Both the position numbers and the translations under genes were made by a program. Under the pieces are notes generated by a model that did not search any database, was not told where the DNA came from, and worked only from the letters and a program-made list of their open reading frames with translations. Below, in pieces: positions 55,117 to 64,000 of a DNA stretch of 64,000 nt (the first letter of the stretch is position 1; each line of letters begins with the position of its first letter). The DNA is taken from the NCBI GenBank assembly GCA_047611265.1, contig JBLFWM010000003.1:1-64000 (forward strand), written 5' to 3'. Source of the stretch: GCA-2698665 sp047611265. Lineage in GTDB: Bacteria; Pseudomonadota; Gammaproteobacteria; GCA-002705445; GCA-002716945.

Positions 55117-56253
55117 TTATCTAAGCATTTTGTTTGCCAACTTTGCAACATTCATTGAAGCGCCTGGTTTGAGTATTTTTCTGATTTGACTATAACCCTC
55201 TTCCATTAATTCTCTATAAGCAATATCGTTGTCAATTCTTTGTAATTCAACCATAACTTGTACTTCATCGCTATAATCTGGCTGGATAAATTCTTTTACA
55301 ATTGGTTGTGATCCCAAAGTTTCACCTAAAACTAAATTTACTAAACCAATATATTCTAATTTCACTAAATTTCTCATAATCATATATGTCAGAGGTGAAA
55401 GACGATACATTATAATCATTGGAATATTCATCATAGCTAATTCCAGGGTAACTGTTCCAGAAGCGGTAATTACTTTTTGACATTTTTTTACTTCCTCAAC
55501 ATTTTTACCGCTAGTTAATAAAATATCCCATCCTTTTGGAAGTAACTTTGTCAGAATTTTTTTAGCTGTATCATTTGCATAAAATATTTTAATATTTTTT
55601 GTATGTATATCATCATTTTTAATAATTCTAATCGAATCAATCATGCAATGTAAATTATTTCGTATCTCAGATTCTCTGCTTCCTGGAAAAATACCTATGC
55701 TTGTCATTCTGTGATTATACTTTAACTCAGTTGGTTTGAATCTATTGTCATCAGCTAATGGATGCCCTACATATGTAACATTTTTAGTATATTTTTTAAA
55801 TAATTTTTCTTCAAATGGAAATATTACTGCTAATTGATCCACTACTTTAATAATATTTTTGATTCTTTTCTCGCGCCATGCCCAAACCTGGGGAACCACA
55901 TAGAATAATACAGGAATATTATTTTTTTTTGCGAACTTAGCAATTTTGAGATTAAACTCAACATAGTCAATTAAGACAACTAAACTTGGTTTGTTCTCAA
56001 GTATATGGTTATATGCAATATTTAAGGCTTTTTTAATTTTAGAATATTTTGATATTACTTCGATAATTCCAATTACTGCAATCTCTTCTGAGTTAAAGAT
56101 TATATCTGAACCTGTTTTTTTTAGCTCTTGCTGACCAATAGCTGTAAACTTGGTATCTGGGTTTAATTTTTTATGTTCATTAACATAATTTGCAGCATGT
56201 TGATCACCAGAAGATTCTCCGGCAATAACAAATATGTTCTTTATATTACTCAT
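55117..56253 (-). CDS. lpxB: lipid-A-disaccharide synthase
   Basis: 378 aa GT-B-like glycosyltransferase, GT19 family: AGESSGDQHAANYV at the N-terminus, VVPQVWAWREKR, and FPGSRESEI, with GTVTLELAMMNIPMI in the donor site. It joins lipid X and UDP-diacyl-glucosamine to the lipid A disaccharide. It is usually directly behind lpxA on the same strand; here it is the last gene of a minus-strand operon with gnnA and gnnB, which it overlaps by 4 bp. Confidence 0.95.
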   Translation of the reverse strand: MSNIKNIFVIAGESSGDQHAANYVNEHKKLNPDTKFTAIGQQELKKTGSDIIFNSEEIAVIGIIEVISKYSKIKKALNIAYNHILENKPSLVVLIDYVEFNLKIAKFAKKNNIPVLFYVVPQVWAWREKRIKNIIKVVDQLAVIFPFEEKLFKKYTKNVTYVGHPLADDNRFKPTELKYNHRMTSIGIFPGSRESEIRNNLHCMIDSIRIIKNDDIHTKNIKIFYANDTAKKILTKLLPKGWDILLTSGKNVEEVKKCQKVITASGTVTLELAMMNIPMIIMYRLSPLTYMIMRNLVKLEYIGLVNLVLGETLGSQPIVKEFIQPDYSDEVQVMVELQRIDNDIAYRELMEEGYSQIRKILKPGASMNVAKLANKMLR

Positions 56254-57353
56254 TTATAGTCATTAATAATTTTAGAAATATATTTAACGGAATCGGTGCT
56301 TAATTCAGGATAAATAGGTATAGAAATACATTGTCTGGTCACTTTTTCTGTATTTTTAAGATTACATTTATAATTAAAGTTTTTTAATGCCTTTTGTTTA
56401 TATACCGGTATTGGGTAATAAATTCCATGTGGGATAGAATTACTCTTCAGATGCCTGATAAATTTAGCTCGATTTTTAACTTTTATAGTATATTGATTAT
56501 ATACATGATGTGAATTATCTTCGCATTCATATGGCAGAGTTATCAGCTGGTTTTTTATCAAACTTTTATATAGTTTTGCAATGCGATTCCTTTTTTTATC
56601 AAGACTATTAATAATTTTTATTTTAGTAAGTAATATTGATGCTTGTATTTCATCTAATCGAGAATTATAACCAATGTATTCATGGACATTTCTAATCAAG
56701 CCACCATGATTTCTGAGTTTCTTTAAAATTTTCATTTTAGCAAGACTATTAGTGGTTATCATTCCGCCATCTCCAGCACATCCAAGATTCTTAGTAGGAA
56801 AGAAACTGAAACACCCAAAATCTCCAAAGGTTCCAGTATATTTATTATTTTTTTTAGCACCAAATGATTGAGCACAATCCTCTATTAACTTAAGATTATG
56901 TTTTCTGCATATTTTTTTAATTTCATAAATCTCTGCTGACTGTCCAAATATATGCACGGGCATTATGGCTTTAGTTCTTTTATTAATATGTTTTTCAATA
57001 TTTTTATAATTAATATTAAACGTATGCGGATTTATATCAACAAAAATTGGTTTAGCTCCAACCAAAACAATTGCTTCAGCAGTAGCAAAATAAGTAAAAG
57101 GAGTAGTGATAACCTCGTCACCATGACCAATATTCAGAGCTCTTAAAGATAGTATGAGAGCATCTGTTCCAGAGTTACATGAGACACTATATTTAGACCC
57201 TATAAAATTAGAAAATTTTGCCTCAAGCTCCCTTACATTTCCTCCTAGAATATATTGCCCTGATTTAAGAATATTCAGTATATTTTTATCAACTTCTTTT
57301 GAAATTGATTCATATTGCTCACTTAAATCAAATATTTTAATTTTCTTATTCAT
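56250..57353 (-). CDS. gnnB: DegT/DnrJ/EryC1 sugar aminotransferase, GnnB-like
   Basis: 367 aa PLP-dependent aminotransferase. Substrate/PLP region GSKYSVSCNSGTDALIL, DCAQSFGAKKNNKYTGTFGD, and the PLP lysine in FFPTKNLGCAGDGGMI. In Acidithiobacillus ferrooxidans GnnB aminates the 3-keto sugar made by GnnA to give UDP-GlcNAc3N for lipid A, and those genes lie between lpxA and lpxB. The location here, between a Gfo/Idh gene and lpxB facing lpxA, is the basis for the assignment; the fold alone would also fit O-antigen sugar aminotransferases. Confidence 0.8.
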   Translation of the reverse strand: MNKKIKIFDLSEQYESISKEVDKNILNILKSGQYILGGNVRELEAKFSNFIGSKYSVSCNSGTDALILSLRALNIGHGDEVITTPFTYFATAEAIVLVGAKPIFVDINPHTFNINYKNIEKHINKRTKAIMPVHIFGQSAEIYEIKKICRKHNLKLIEDCAQSFGAKKNNKYTGTFGDFGCFSFFPTKNLGCAGDGGMITTNSLAKMKILKKLRNHGGLIRNVHEYIGYNSRLDEIQASILLTKIKIINSLDKKRNRIAKLYKSLIKNQLITLPYECEDNSHHVYNQYTIKVKNRAKFIRHLKSNSIPHGIYYPIPVYKQKALKNFNYKCNLKNTEKVTRQCISIPIYPELSTDSVKYISKIINDYK

Positions 57354-58273
57354 AATAGTTTTGATATTAATGTAGCTGTTTCAACAGCTGCTTTCCCTTG
57401 CTTTCCATCAACCAAAGGTTTTTCTTTGCCAAGACAGGATAGTATAAAGTTATTTATTTCATCTTTCAAAGCATCTGTTTTATCATATTTGAATTCTTTA
57501 AAGTTAAATAATTCTTTGTTAGTTTTAGCATTCTTAGTATATTTCTTAATATTTGAATTCATAAAATCTACAGAATAGTATTTATCTTTTTCAAATACTC
57601 TAATCTTCCTTTCATTTTTCTGACTTATTCTACTAGCTGTTAAATTTGCAACTGCTCCATCAAAGAATTCAAGCCTAACATTTGCTATATCCGTTGATTT
57701 TGTAATAATTTTTCTTCCAAAAGCCGATACATTCTTGATCTTTTTTTTCATTAATGTTGTAACTATATCAATGTCATGAATCATTAAATCAAAGATAACA
57801 TTAACATCTGTTGACCTAGGGTTAAACTTAGCAAGCCTATGTACTTCAATAAAAAGAGGACTGGATATTTCTTTTGTTAATCTTTTCATTACAGGGTTAA
57901 ATCTTTCAAGGTGACCAACTTGAAGAATAACTTTATTTTTCTTAGCGAGATCAACTAATTTTGTTGCCTGAGCAACAGTTTCAGTCATAGGTTTTTCGAT
58001 AAGCACATGTTTTTTATTTTCTAGAAAAAACTTTGCTATTTTAAAATGCATTTTAGTTGGCGTAACAAGTGATACAGCATCAATATCATCAAGAATCTCC
58101 TTGTAGTTTGAAGATTTTTGTATCGAGTCGTGTCCATTTAGATTAATATTGTCTAAATTTGTATCTACAACCCACTTAGTATCACATTTTTTATTATTGA
58201 TAAATTTCTCAAGATGGTATTTTCCTAGATAACCTATCCCTACAACACCTATATTTAATTTTTTTCTTTTCAT
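57350..58273 (-). CDS. gnnA: Gfo/Idh/MocA oxidoreductase, GnnA-like
   Basis: 307 aa. N-terminal Rossmann domain GVVGIGYLGKYHLEKF, the family EKPMTETV at about residue 95, and the C-terminal sugar-binding domain with FDLMIHDIDIV. Proposed reaction: NAD-dependent oxidation of C3 of UDP-GlcNAc, then amination by GnnB. First gene of the gnnA-gnnB-lpxB operon (4-bp overlaps). Without the context it would be an unassigned sugar dehydrogenase. Confidence 0.8.
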   Translation of the reverse strand: MKRKKLNIGVVGIGYLGKYHLEKFINNKKCDTKWVVDTNLDNINLNGHDSIQKSSNYKEILDDIDAVSLVTPTKMHFKIAKFFLENKKHVLIEKPMTETVAQATKLVDLAKKNKVILQVGHLERFNPVMKRLTKEISSPLFIEVHRLAKFNPRSTDVNVIFDLMIHDIDIVTTLMKKKIKNVSAFGRKIITKSTDIANVRLEFFDGAVANLTASRISQKNERKIRVFEKDKYYSVDFMNSNIKKYTKNAKTNKELFNFKEFKYDKTDALKDEINNFILSCLGKEKPLVDGKQGKAAVETATLISKLL

Positions 58274-58339
58274 TTTGAAGTATTGGCTTTGATTATTTGT
58301 TATATTTATAATATCTCAATTATATATAGTGAACTAGTT

Positions 58340-58900
58340 ATGACAAGTCAATTTTTAGCGGGTGTTGATGAAGTTGGCCGAGGATGTCTGGCTGGACCAG
58401 TCATATCTGTCGCAATAATACTCAAGGATACTATAGATAGGTCCTTAATGATTGATTCTAAGAAATTAACTGCCCCTAGAAGAGTAAAACTTGCAAATTA
58501 TATCCTTAAAAATTCTCACTCTGTTGGAGTTGGAGAATCAAGTAATCATCAAATAGATGAGGTGAATATTCATAACGCAACACTTATCTCCATGAGGCGA
58601 GCACTTATGAATCTAGATTTAAAACCAGATATGGCGTATATTGATGGAATACATAAACCAGATATAGATATCAGCTCACAATGTTTCATACAGGGTGATA
58701 ACCTGATCCCCGAAATATCAGCAGCATCTATTGTAGCTAAAGTATTACGTGACAATATCATGATAAGACTAGATAAGATGCTTCCAGTGTATGGGTTCTC
58801 TAGACATAAAGGGTATGGAACAAAAGAGCACATTCACGCTATAGAATTATTTGGTCCTTCGGTCTATCATAGGTTTAGTTTTGCTCCATTGAAGAATTAA
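58340..58900 (+). CDS. rnhB: ribonuclease HII
   Basis: About 186 aa from the ATG at 58340; an in-frame TTG 57 bp upstream adds a hydrophobic stretch foreign to the family. GVDEVGRGCLAGPV holds the first catalytic Asp-Glu; YIDGIHKPDI and the late Asp in AKVLRDNIM complete the site. It removes single ribonucleotides and RNA primers. Close upstream of dnaE as in many Gammaproteobacteria. Confidence 0.95.
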   Translation: MTSQFLAGVDEVGRGCLAGPVISVAIILKDTIDRSLMIDSKKLTAPRRVKLANYILKNSHSVGVGESSNHQIDEVNIHNATLISMRRALMNLDLKPDMAYIDGIHKPDIDISSQCFIQGDNLIPEISAASIVAKVLRDNIMIRLDKMLPVYGFSRHKGYGTKEHIHAIELFGPSVYHRFSFAPLKN

Positions 58901-58905
58901 AAAAT

Positions 58906-61900
58906 ATGCCTACTAACTTTACTCACTTGCATCTTCTAACATCTTATTCTTTGAGCTGTAGTACAATAAATATTGATAAACTAATCAAGTTAGCAAAAAA
59001 AAATAAAATAACTACGCTAGCAATAACAGATCATTTAAATGTCTTTGCTGCAATAAAATTCTATCAGAAGTGTATAGATAATAATATTAAACCTATAATT
59101 GGTTGTCAGATTCCTGTGAAATATGATACCTCAGGAAAATTCACGCCTAATATTACTATTTTATGCAAGGATATAGGTGGTTATAAGAATTTAATTAAAC
59201 TTCTTTCCGAGATACATGTTCAAAAAGAAAAAAATAAAACTGCTTCAGCAGATATAGCTCAACTTAGAAAATATAATAATGGACTGATAATATTATCTGG
59301 AGGAAGATATGGGGTGATAGGGAAAAACCTTCTTTCAGAAGATAATACTTCAAAAATTAATTTTGTTAAATTATTAAAGGAAATATTTGAAGATAGGGTA
59401 TATGTACAAATTGACAGAGGAAATCATGAATCTGAAAAATTATATAATAATAAACTTTTAATATTAGCAGAAGAGTTAAACTTACCTATTGTTGGAACTA
59501 ACCATGTACTTTTCTTGAATAGAAGTGATTTTGAAGCACATGAGGTTAGAGTCTGTATAAATAAGAAAATTAAAATAGATGACAGAAATAATCAAAAAGA
59601 ATTTTCTGACGAACAATATTTTAAGACTGAAAAAGAATTGGTTGATCTTTTTAATGATATACCAGACGCAATTGAAAATATTTCTGAAATTGTAAAAAAA
59701 TGTAATATACATATTCCTGTTGGAACTTATCATCTTCCAGTATTTAATACTCCTGACAAATCCAATGTTGATAGTTATTTTGACATAATAGTAGAGAAGG
59801 GCTTAGAGGAAATAATAAAAAATAAAAAAGATATAGACGTTTCTAAATATAAAGATAGATTGAAATATGAAATTAAAGTAATAAAAGAAATGGGATTTGT
59901 TAGTTATTTTTTAATAGTACATGAATTTATTGATTGGGCTAAAAAAAATTCAATTCCTGTTGGCCCAGGAAGAGGATCTGGAGCTGGTTCTCTTGTTGCT
60001 TTTGCTTTGAAAATTACATCAATCGACCCTATCAAATATAACCTTCTTTTCGAACGTTTCTTAAATATAGAAAGAATATCAATGCCAGATTTTGATATAG
60101 ATTTCTGCATGATTAATAGACAGAGAATTATAGAACATATAACTAGCTTGTATGGTGAAAGCAAAGTTTCCCAAATCATCACTTACGGTACATTGTCTGC
60201 TAGAGCAGTCATAAGGGATGTCGGAAGAGTTCTTGGAATGGGCTATACGTTTGTTGATAGAATTGCAAAATTAATACCATTCAGTGTTGGAATTACAATA
60301 GATGATGCACTTAAACAAAATAAAGAATTAAAAAAAGATTATCAGAATAATGAAGAAATACAGAATTTAATAGATACTTCGAAAAAGCTCGAAGGATTAC
60401 CAAGAAATGTTGGTAAGCATGCCGCAGGAATTGTTGTCGCACCTGGTGATATAGATAATTTTATTCCATTATATAGAGTTGAAGAGAGCGATGAAATTGT
60501 TACTCAATATGATAAAGATGATATTGAAAAATTAGGTTTAGTAAAATTTGATATTTTAGGCTTAAGAACTTTAAGCATCATTGACAGAGCAATTAAAACA
60601 ATTAAAGAAAAACATGGCGATGTTAGGACTCATGACGATATTGAATTAAATGATCAGAAAGTTTTTAATTTATTACAGCAAAAACTGACTACTGGAGTAT
60701 TTCAGCTTGAATCATCAGGAATGAAGAGGTATATGGGTAAACTTAGACCTGATTGCTTTGATGACATAGTTGCGATTGTGGCGCTGTATAGACCAGGACC
60801 TCTTGGTACTGGTATGGTCGATGATTTTATTGACAATAAACATGGTAAGAAAATCAATTATGAACATTCTTTGCTTGAACCAATCCTGTCAGAAACATAT
60901 GGGCTGATTTTATATCAAGAGCAAGTAATGGAGATATCTCGTTCCCTTGCAAATTATACGCTTGGTGAAGCTGATTTACTAAGAAGAGCAATGGGTAAGA
61001 AAAAGAAAGGTGAAATGGAGATGCATAGAAAAAAGTTTATTGATGGTGCAAAAATCAAAGGGATTAATAATAGAATTGCTGATTCTATTTTTTCTAAGAT
61101 GGAAAAATTTGCAGGCTATGGTTTTAATAAATCTCATTCTGTGGCATATGCATCAATTTCTTATCAAACTGCTTTCTTGAAAACATACTATACATCAGAG
61201 TTTTTATCAGCTGCATTATCTTCAGATATGGATAACACTGACAAGGTAATATCTCTCGTTGATGCTTGTAGCGAAATGTCTACAATAATTCTTCAGCCAA
61301 ACATCAACACGTCAGGATTTAATTTTATTTCAGTTAATAAGAATACTATATTATATGGCCTGGGTGCTATTAAAGGTGTTGGGAGTAATGCTGTTAAACA
61401 TATTATTGATGAAAGAAAGTCTAATGGAGAATTCAAAAATATATTTGATTTTTGCGAAAGAGTTGCTTTGAATACTATCAACATAGGCACCTTGGATGCT
61501 CTTATATATTCTGGGTCTTTTGATATTTTTAAAGAAAATAGGTTAGCGATGAAAAAGATTCTTGGAAAAGCAATGTTATATGGCCAACAGAAGCAAAATT
61601 CTAAAACTACTGGTCAACAGGAATTATTTGAAAATAAATCTGAAGCATTTTCAGTTAAGCATGATGATGCCAGTCATAAACTAAAGGTTGATGATACAAT
61701 TGATAGTAGGCTTAGGTGCCTCTCATTAGAGAAGAAAGTTATTGGGTTTTATCTCAGCGGTCATCCAATCAAAGAATATCAAGATGAGATTAGCTCAATG
61801 TCTATAAAGTCAATAGCGTCATATTTTGATAAACTTTATTCAACAGATATTGATGATGATTTTAGTGAACATGGAACTGTCAGTGGCGTCATAACTAGTA

Positions 61901-62376
61901 TTAGATCGCAAAGGATGGGGAAAGATAGATTTATTAATATTCTTACAGTTGATGATTCAACTCATAGGTTGGAAATAATTCTCTTCTCTGATGTTTATGA
62001 GAAGTATAGAAACTTAATTAAAGAGAATGAAATCTTATTTTTTTCTGGAGTCATAGCGATGGATGATTACAACGGAGACTTAAGCATGAAGGCTACAAAG
62101 GTAATTGATATGGACTCAGCAAGACAACAATATTCAAAAGAAATAGAGCTCTTTATTTTGCCAGAACATATCAATGATAATATTTTAGCGAGAATAGTAA
62201 ACTTATTAGAACCTCATAAAAATGGAAAATGTCCTTTAACTATAAAGTGTTTAAGCAATCAACATATAGTCCCGCTTGAGCTTGACAGCGAATGGTTGAT
62301 TAACCCATCATCAACTTTAATCAATGGATTGTCTGATTTACTTGGAAAGGAAAATATTATCGTAAAATATGAATAG
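58906..62376 (+). CDS. dnaE: DNA polymerase III alpha subunit
   Basis: 1156 aa, DnaE1 type. PHP domain (TNFTHLHLLTSYSLSCS, LAITDHLNVFA), palm catalytic aspartates in MPDFDIDFC near residue 400 and the third about 150 residues on, fingers GRGSGAGSLVAFAL, a helix-hairpin-helix region and a C-terminal OB fold (FSEHGTVSGVITSIR). Replicative polymerase; works with the DnaX clamp loader in the same window. In the PHP domain the first motif reads HLHLLTSYS, so some metal ligands may be altered, which is common in DnaE1. Confidence 0.97.
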   Translation: MPTNFTHLHLLTSYSLSCSTINIDKLIKLAKKNKITTLAITDHLNVFAAIKFYQKCIDNNIKPIIGCQIPVKYDTSGKFTPNITILCKDIGGYKNLIKLLSEIHVQKEKNKTASADIAQLRKYNNGLIILSGGRYGVIGKNLLSEDNTSKINFVKLLKEIFEDRVYVQIDRGNHESEKLYNNKLLILAEELNLPIVGTNHVLFLNRSDFEAHEVRVCINKKIKIDDRNNQKEFSDEQYFKTEKELVDLFNDIPDAIENISEIVKKCNIHIPVGTYHLPVFNTPDKSNVDSYFDIIVEKGLEEIIKNKKDIDVSKYKDRLKYEIKVIKEMGFVSYFLIVHEFIDWAKKNSIPVGPGRGSGAGSLVAFALKITSIDPIKYNLLFERFLNIERISMPDFDIDFCMINRQRIIEHITSLYGESKVSQIITYGTLSARAVIRDVGRVLGMGYTFVDRIAKLIPFSVGITIDDALKQNKELKKDYQNNEEIQNLIDTSKKLEGLPRNVGKHAAGIVVAPGDIDNFIPLYRVEESDEIVTQYDKDDIEKLGLVKFDILGLRTLSIIDRAIKTIKEKHGDVRTHDDIELNDQKVFNLLQQKLTTGVFQLESSGMKRYMGKLRPDCFDDIVAIVALYRPGPLGTGMVDDFIDNKHGKKINYEHSLLEPILSETYGLILYQEQVMEISRSLANYTLGEADLLRRAMGKKKKGEMEMHRKKFIDGAKIKGINNRIADSIFSKMEKFAGYGFNKSHSVAYASISYQTAFLKTYYTSEFLSAALSSDMDNTDKVISLVDACSEMSTIILQPNINTSGFNFISVNKNTILYGLGAIKGVGSNAVKHIIDERKSNGEFKNIFDFCERVALNTINIGTLDALIYSGSFDIFKENRLAMKKILGKAMLYGQQKQNSKTTGQQELFENKSEAFSVKHDDASHKLKVDDTIDSRLRCLSLEKKVIGFYLSGHPIKEYQDEISSMSIKSIASYFDKLYSTDIDDDFSEHGTVSGVITSIRSQRMGKDRFINILTVDDSTHRLEIILFSDVYEKYRNLIKENEILFFSGVIAMDDYNGDLSMKATKVIDMDSARQQYSKEIELFILPEHINDNILARIVNLLEPHKNGKCPLTIKCLSNQHIVPLELDSEWLINPSSTLINGLSDLLGKENIIVKYE

Positions 62377-62411
62377 TTATTTTATATGAATTGTTTATAA
62401 TTATCTCAACA

Positions 62412-63377
62412 ATGAAAGAATTTAATCCAAATTACCTGGACTTTGAGCAGCCTTTGCTAGAAATAGAAGGAAAAATCAAGCAAATTAAAAATGATCCAGA
62501 AAAAACAGCAAAAGCTGATGCAAAAATTGCTAAGCTTGATAAAGAGCATTCTCAGTTAACTAGAAAAATATTTGGAAATTTAACTGATTGGCAGATTTCT
62601 CAATTAGCTAGACACCCATTGAGACCATATACACTTGACTATATCCCCAATCTATTTTCTTCATTCACCGAGCTTCATGGAGACAGAATGTTTGGCGATG
62701 ATGCTGCCTTAATTTGTGGCATTGGAAAAATTGACGAACATATTTTTATGTTTATAGGGCATCAAAAGGGAAGGGATGCTAAAGAAAAAGTTAAAAGAAA
62801 TTTTGGAATGCCAAAACCAGAAGGTTATAGAAAAGCACTTCGTGTAATGAAGTTGGCTGAAAAATTTGGATTGCCAGTCGTGACGTTCATTGATACTCCT
62901 GGTGCATATCCAGGTATTGATGCTGAATCACGGAATCAAAGTCAAGCTATAGCAGAAAACCTTTATGTTATGTCCAATTTAAAAGTACCAGTTATTTCGA
63001 TAATAATTGGCGAAGGTGGGTCTGGTGGAGCTCTTGCAATTGGAATCTCAGATAAGCTTGGAATGCTAGAAAATAGTATTTATTCTGTAATTAGCCCCGA
63101 AGGTTGTGCTTCAATTTTGTGGAAAGATGCGAAAAAAGCTGAACAAGCTGCAGATGCATTATGTATAACAGCGCCTAAGCTAGTAAAATTTAACTTGGTT
63201 GACGTAATTATACCGGAGCCATTAGGTGGAGCTCATAGAGATCATAGCGCGATGACTTCATCACTAAAAATGAACTTAATTTCTATGCTAGAAGAATTAG
63301 AAGATACTGATATTGGTGAAATATTATATAAACGTAAAGAAAAAATTAGCTCATATGGTAAATTTGAAACATCATAA
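62412..63377 (+). CDS. accA: acetyl-CoA carboxylase carboxyltransferase subunit alpha
   Basis: About 321 aa from ATG 62412 (MKEFNPNYLDFEQPLLEIE); the in-frame TTG 21 bp earlier is less family-like. Carboxyltransferase signature: GDRMFGDDAALICGIG, IDTPGAYPGIDAE, GEGGSGGALAI. With AccD it transfers the carboxyl from biotin to acetyl-CoA, the first step of fatty acid synthesis. tilS follows with a 23-bp overlap. Confidence 0.97.
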   Translation: MKEFNPNYLDFEQPLLEIEGKIKQIKNDPEKTAKADAKIAKLDKEHSQLTRKIFGNLTDWQISQLARHPLRPYTLDYIPNLFSSFTELHGDRMFGDDAALICGIGKIDEHIFMFIGHQKGRDAKEKVKRNFGMPKPEGYRKALRVMKLAEKFGLPVVTFIDTPGAYPGIDAESRNQSQAIAENLYVMSNLKVPVISIIIGEGGSGGALAIGISDKLGMLENSIYSVISPEGCASILWKDAKKAEQAADALCITAPKLVKFNLVDVIIPEPLGGAHRDHSAMTSSLKMNLISMLEELEDTDIGEILYKRKEKISSYGKFETS

Positions 63378-64000
63378 ACTTGTCAAAGTTTGCAATGACC
63401 ATATATCAAAACTTCCAGCAAATAAATTTTTAATAGCATATAGCGGGGGAATGGACTCATCTGTTTTGCTGGATTGTTTTTTTAAATTAAGTCATATTGT
63501 TCCAATTAAAATCAGATCTATTCATGTAAACCATGGGATTTCTGAGGAAGCAGATCTGTTTGAAGCGCATTGCAGAAAAGTTTGTAAAGAATATGGCATT
63601 AACCATGCCACTAAAAAACTTAACCTTAAAGTAACTTCTAATATTGAGGAGCAATGCAGAAAAGCAAGATATAGAGAGCTTTGTGAGAACTGTCAGGATG
63701 ACGAGGTAATAATTACTGCGCATCATGAGGAAGATCAAATTGAAACTTTTTTCTTAAGACTCATAAGGGGTTCTGGAGCGAGAGGCCTTTCATGCATGAA
63801 AGAAACTAGTGTTTATGGCGACAACCTACTTTCAAGGCCATTTCTCAAAATACCTAAAGAAGAGATTAAGAAATACTCGGAGGATAATAGAGTTAAATAT
63901 ATAGAAGATATAAGTAATAACGATAATAAATATGATAGAAATTTTCTTCGTAACGAGCTAATTCCATTGTTAAAATCAAGATGGCCGTCTGTTAATAAAA
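63355..64000 (+). CDS. tilS: tRNA(Ile)-lysidine synthase, 3' end cut by window edge
   Basis: Open frame from ATG 63355 (or TTG 63364) to the window end, about 215 codons. The PP-loop ATPase motif AYSGGMDSSVLLD lies at about residues 29-41, with HVNHG and AHHEEDQIETFFLRLIRGSG typical of TilS. It converts C34 of the CAT-anticodon tRNA-Ile2 to lysidine so that it reads AUA, a common codon in such an AT-rich genome. Starts inside the end of accA, the usual gammaproteobacterial order. Confidence 0.92.
   Translation, partial: MVNLKHHKLVKVCNDHISKLPANKFLIAYSGGMDSSVLLDCFFKLSHIVPIKIRSIHVNHGISEEADLFEAHCRKVCKEYGINHATKKLNLKVTSNIEEQCRKARYRELCENCQDDEVIITAHHEEDQIETFFLRLIRGSGARGLSCMKETSVYGDNLLSRPFLKIPKEEIKKYSEDNRVKYIEDISNNDNKYDRNFLRNELIPLLKSRWPSVNK

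Overview
This is an AT-rich (roughly 30% GC by eye), densely packed chromosomal segment of a Gammaproteobacterium. The call rests on gene order: nadB-rpoE-rseA-degP-lepA-lepB-rnc-era-recO, tig-clpP-clpX-lon-hupB-ppiD, and rpsB-tsf-pyrH-frr-uppS-cdsA-dxr-rseP-bamA-skp-lpxD-fabZ-lpxA...rnhB-dnaE-accA-tilS. Short intergenic gaps, 4-bp gene overlaps and low GC suggest a streamlined, free-living marine-type genome (SAR86- or SUP05-like are guesses; the sequence does not fix the genus).

Region 1 (1-4620) is accessory DNA. It holds a DUF805 membrane protein fragment, two small hypotheticals, a DUF6994-like gene broken by one in-frame TGA, an endonuclease/exonuclease/phosphatase-family protein, a MORN-repeat lipoprotein and two very small genes. 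It is punctuated by three repeats of fixed geometry. Each has GTCATACACTT motifs including one abutted 11-bp pair, then exactly 45 bp to a TTCGAAT core that resembles a tRNA T-loop and 3' end. A fourth core without the motifs lies just before the conserved chromosome. A perfect 20-bp direct repeat brackets the last 683-bp unit. I read this as a stack of small integrase-less cargo cassettes with tRNA-like attachment sites. The last cassette carries two near-identical leader RNAs with the architecture of SAM-II/SAM-V riboswitches, each directly ahead of its own tiny unknown gene. This is the most novel part of the window.

Region 2 (4758-11453): a SulP anion transporter, a hypothetical, a methyltransferase, a 2Fe-2S ferredoxin, a tandem cupin, then dnaX-ybaB-recR. 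Region 3 (11454-22450): phhB and an M48 protease on the minus strand, orn, nadB (minus), and the envelope-stress operon rpoE-rseA-degP (no rseB, short RseA) running into lepA-lepB-rnc-era-recO. Region 4 (22447-34583): lpxH and a cyclophilin (minus), cysS, four tRNAs (Pro, Arg, His, Leu), two small unknown genes, the proteostasis block tig-clpP-clpX-lon, hupB, tRNA-Val, tRNA-Asp and ppiD. Region 5 (34580-42775): fabI (minus), a YejABEF-type peptide importer, and dapE-map (minus).

Region 6 (42922-64000): translation, isoprenoid and phospholipid genes leading into outer-membrane biogenesis (rseP, bamA, skp) and lipid A synthesis (lpxD, fabZ, lpxA). Facing lpxA is a minus-strand operon, gnnA-gnnB-lpxB. 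Its first two genes match the dehydrogenase/aminotransferase pair that makes UDP-GlcNAc3N, predicting a lipid A backbone with 2,3-diamino sugar. The window ends with rnhB, dnaE, accA and the 5' part of tilS.
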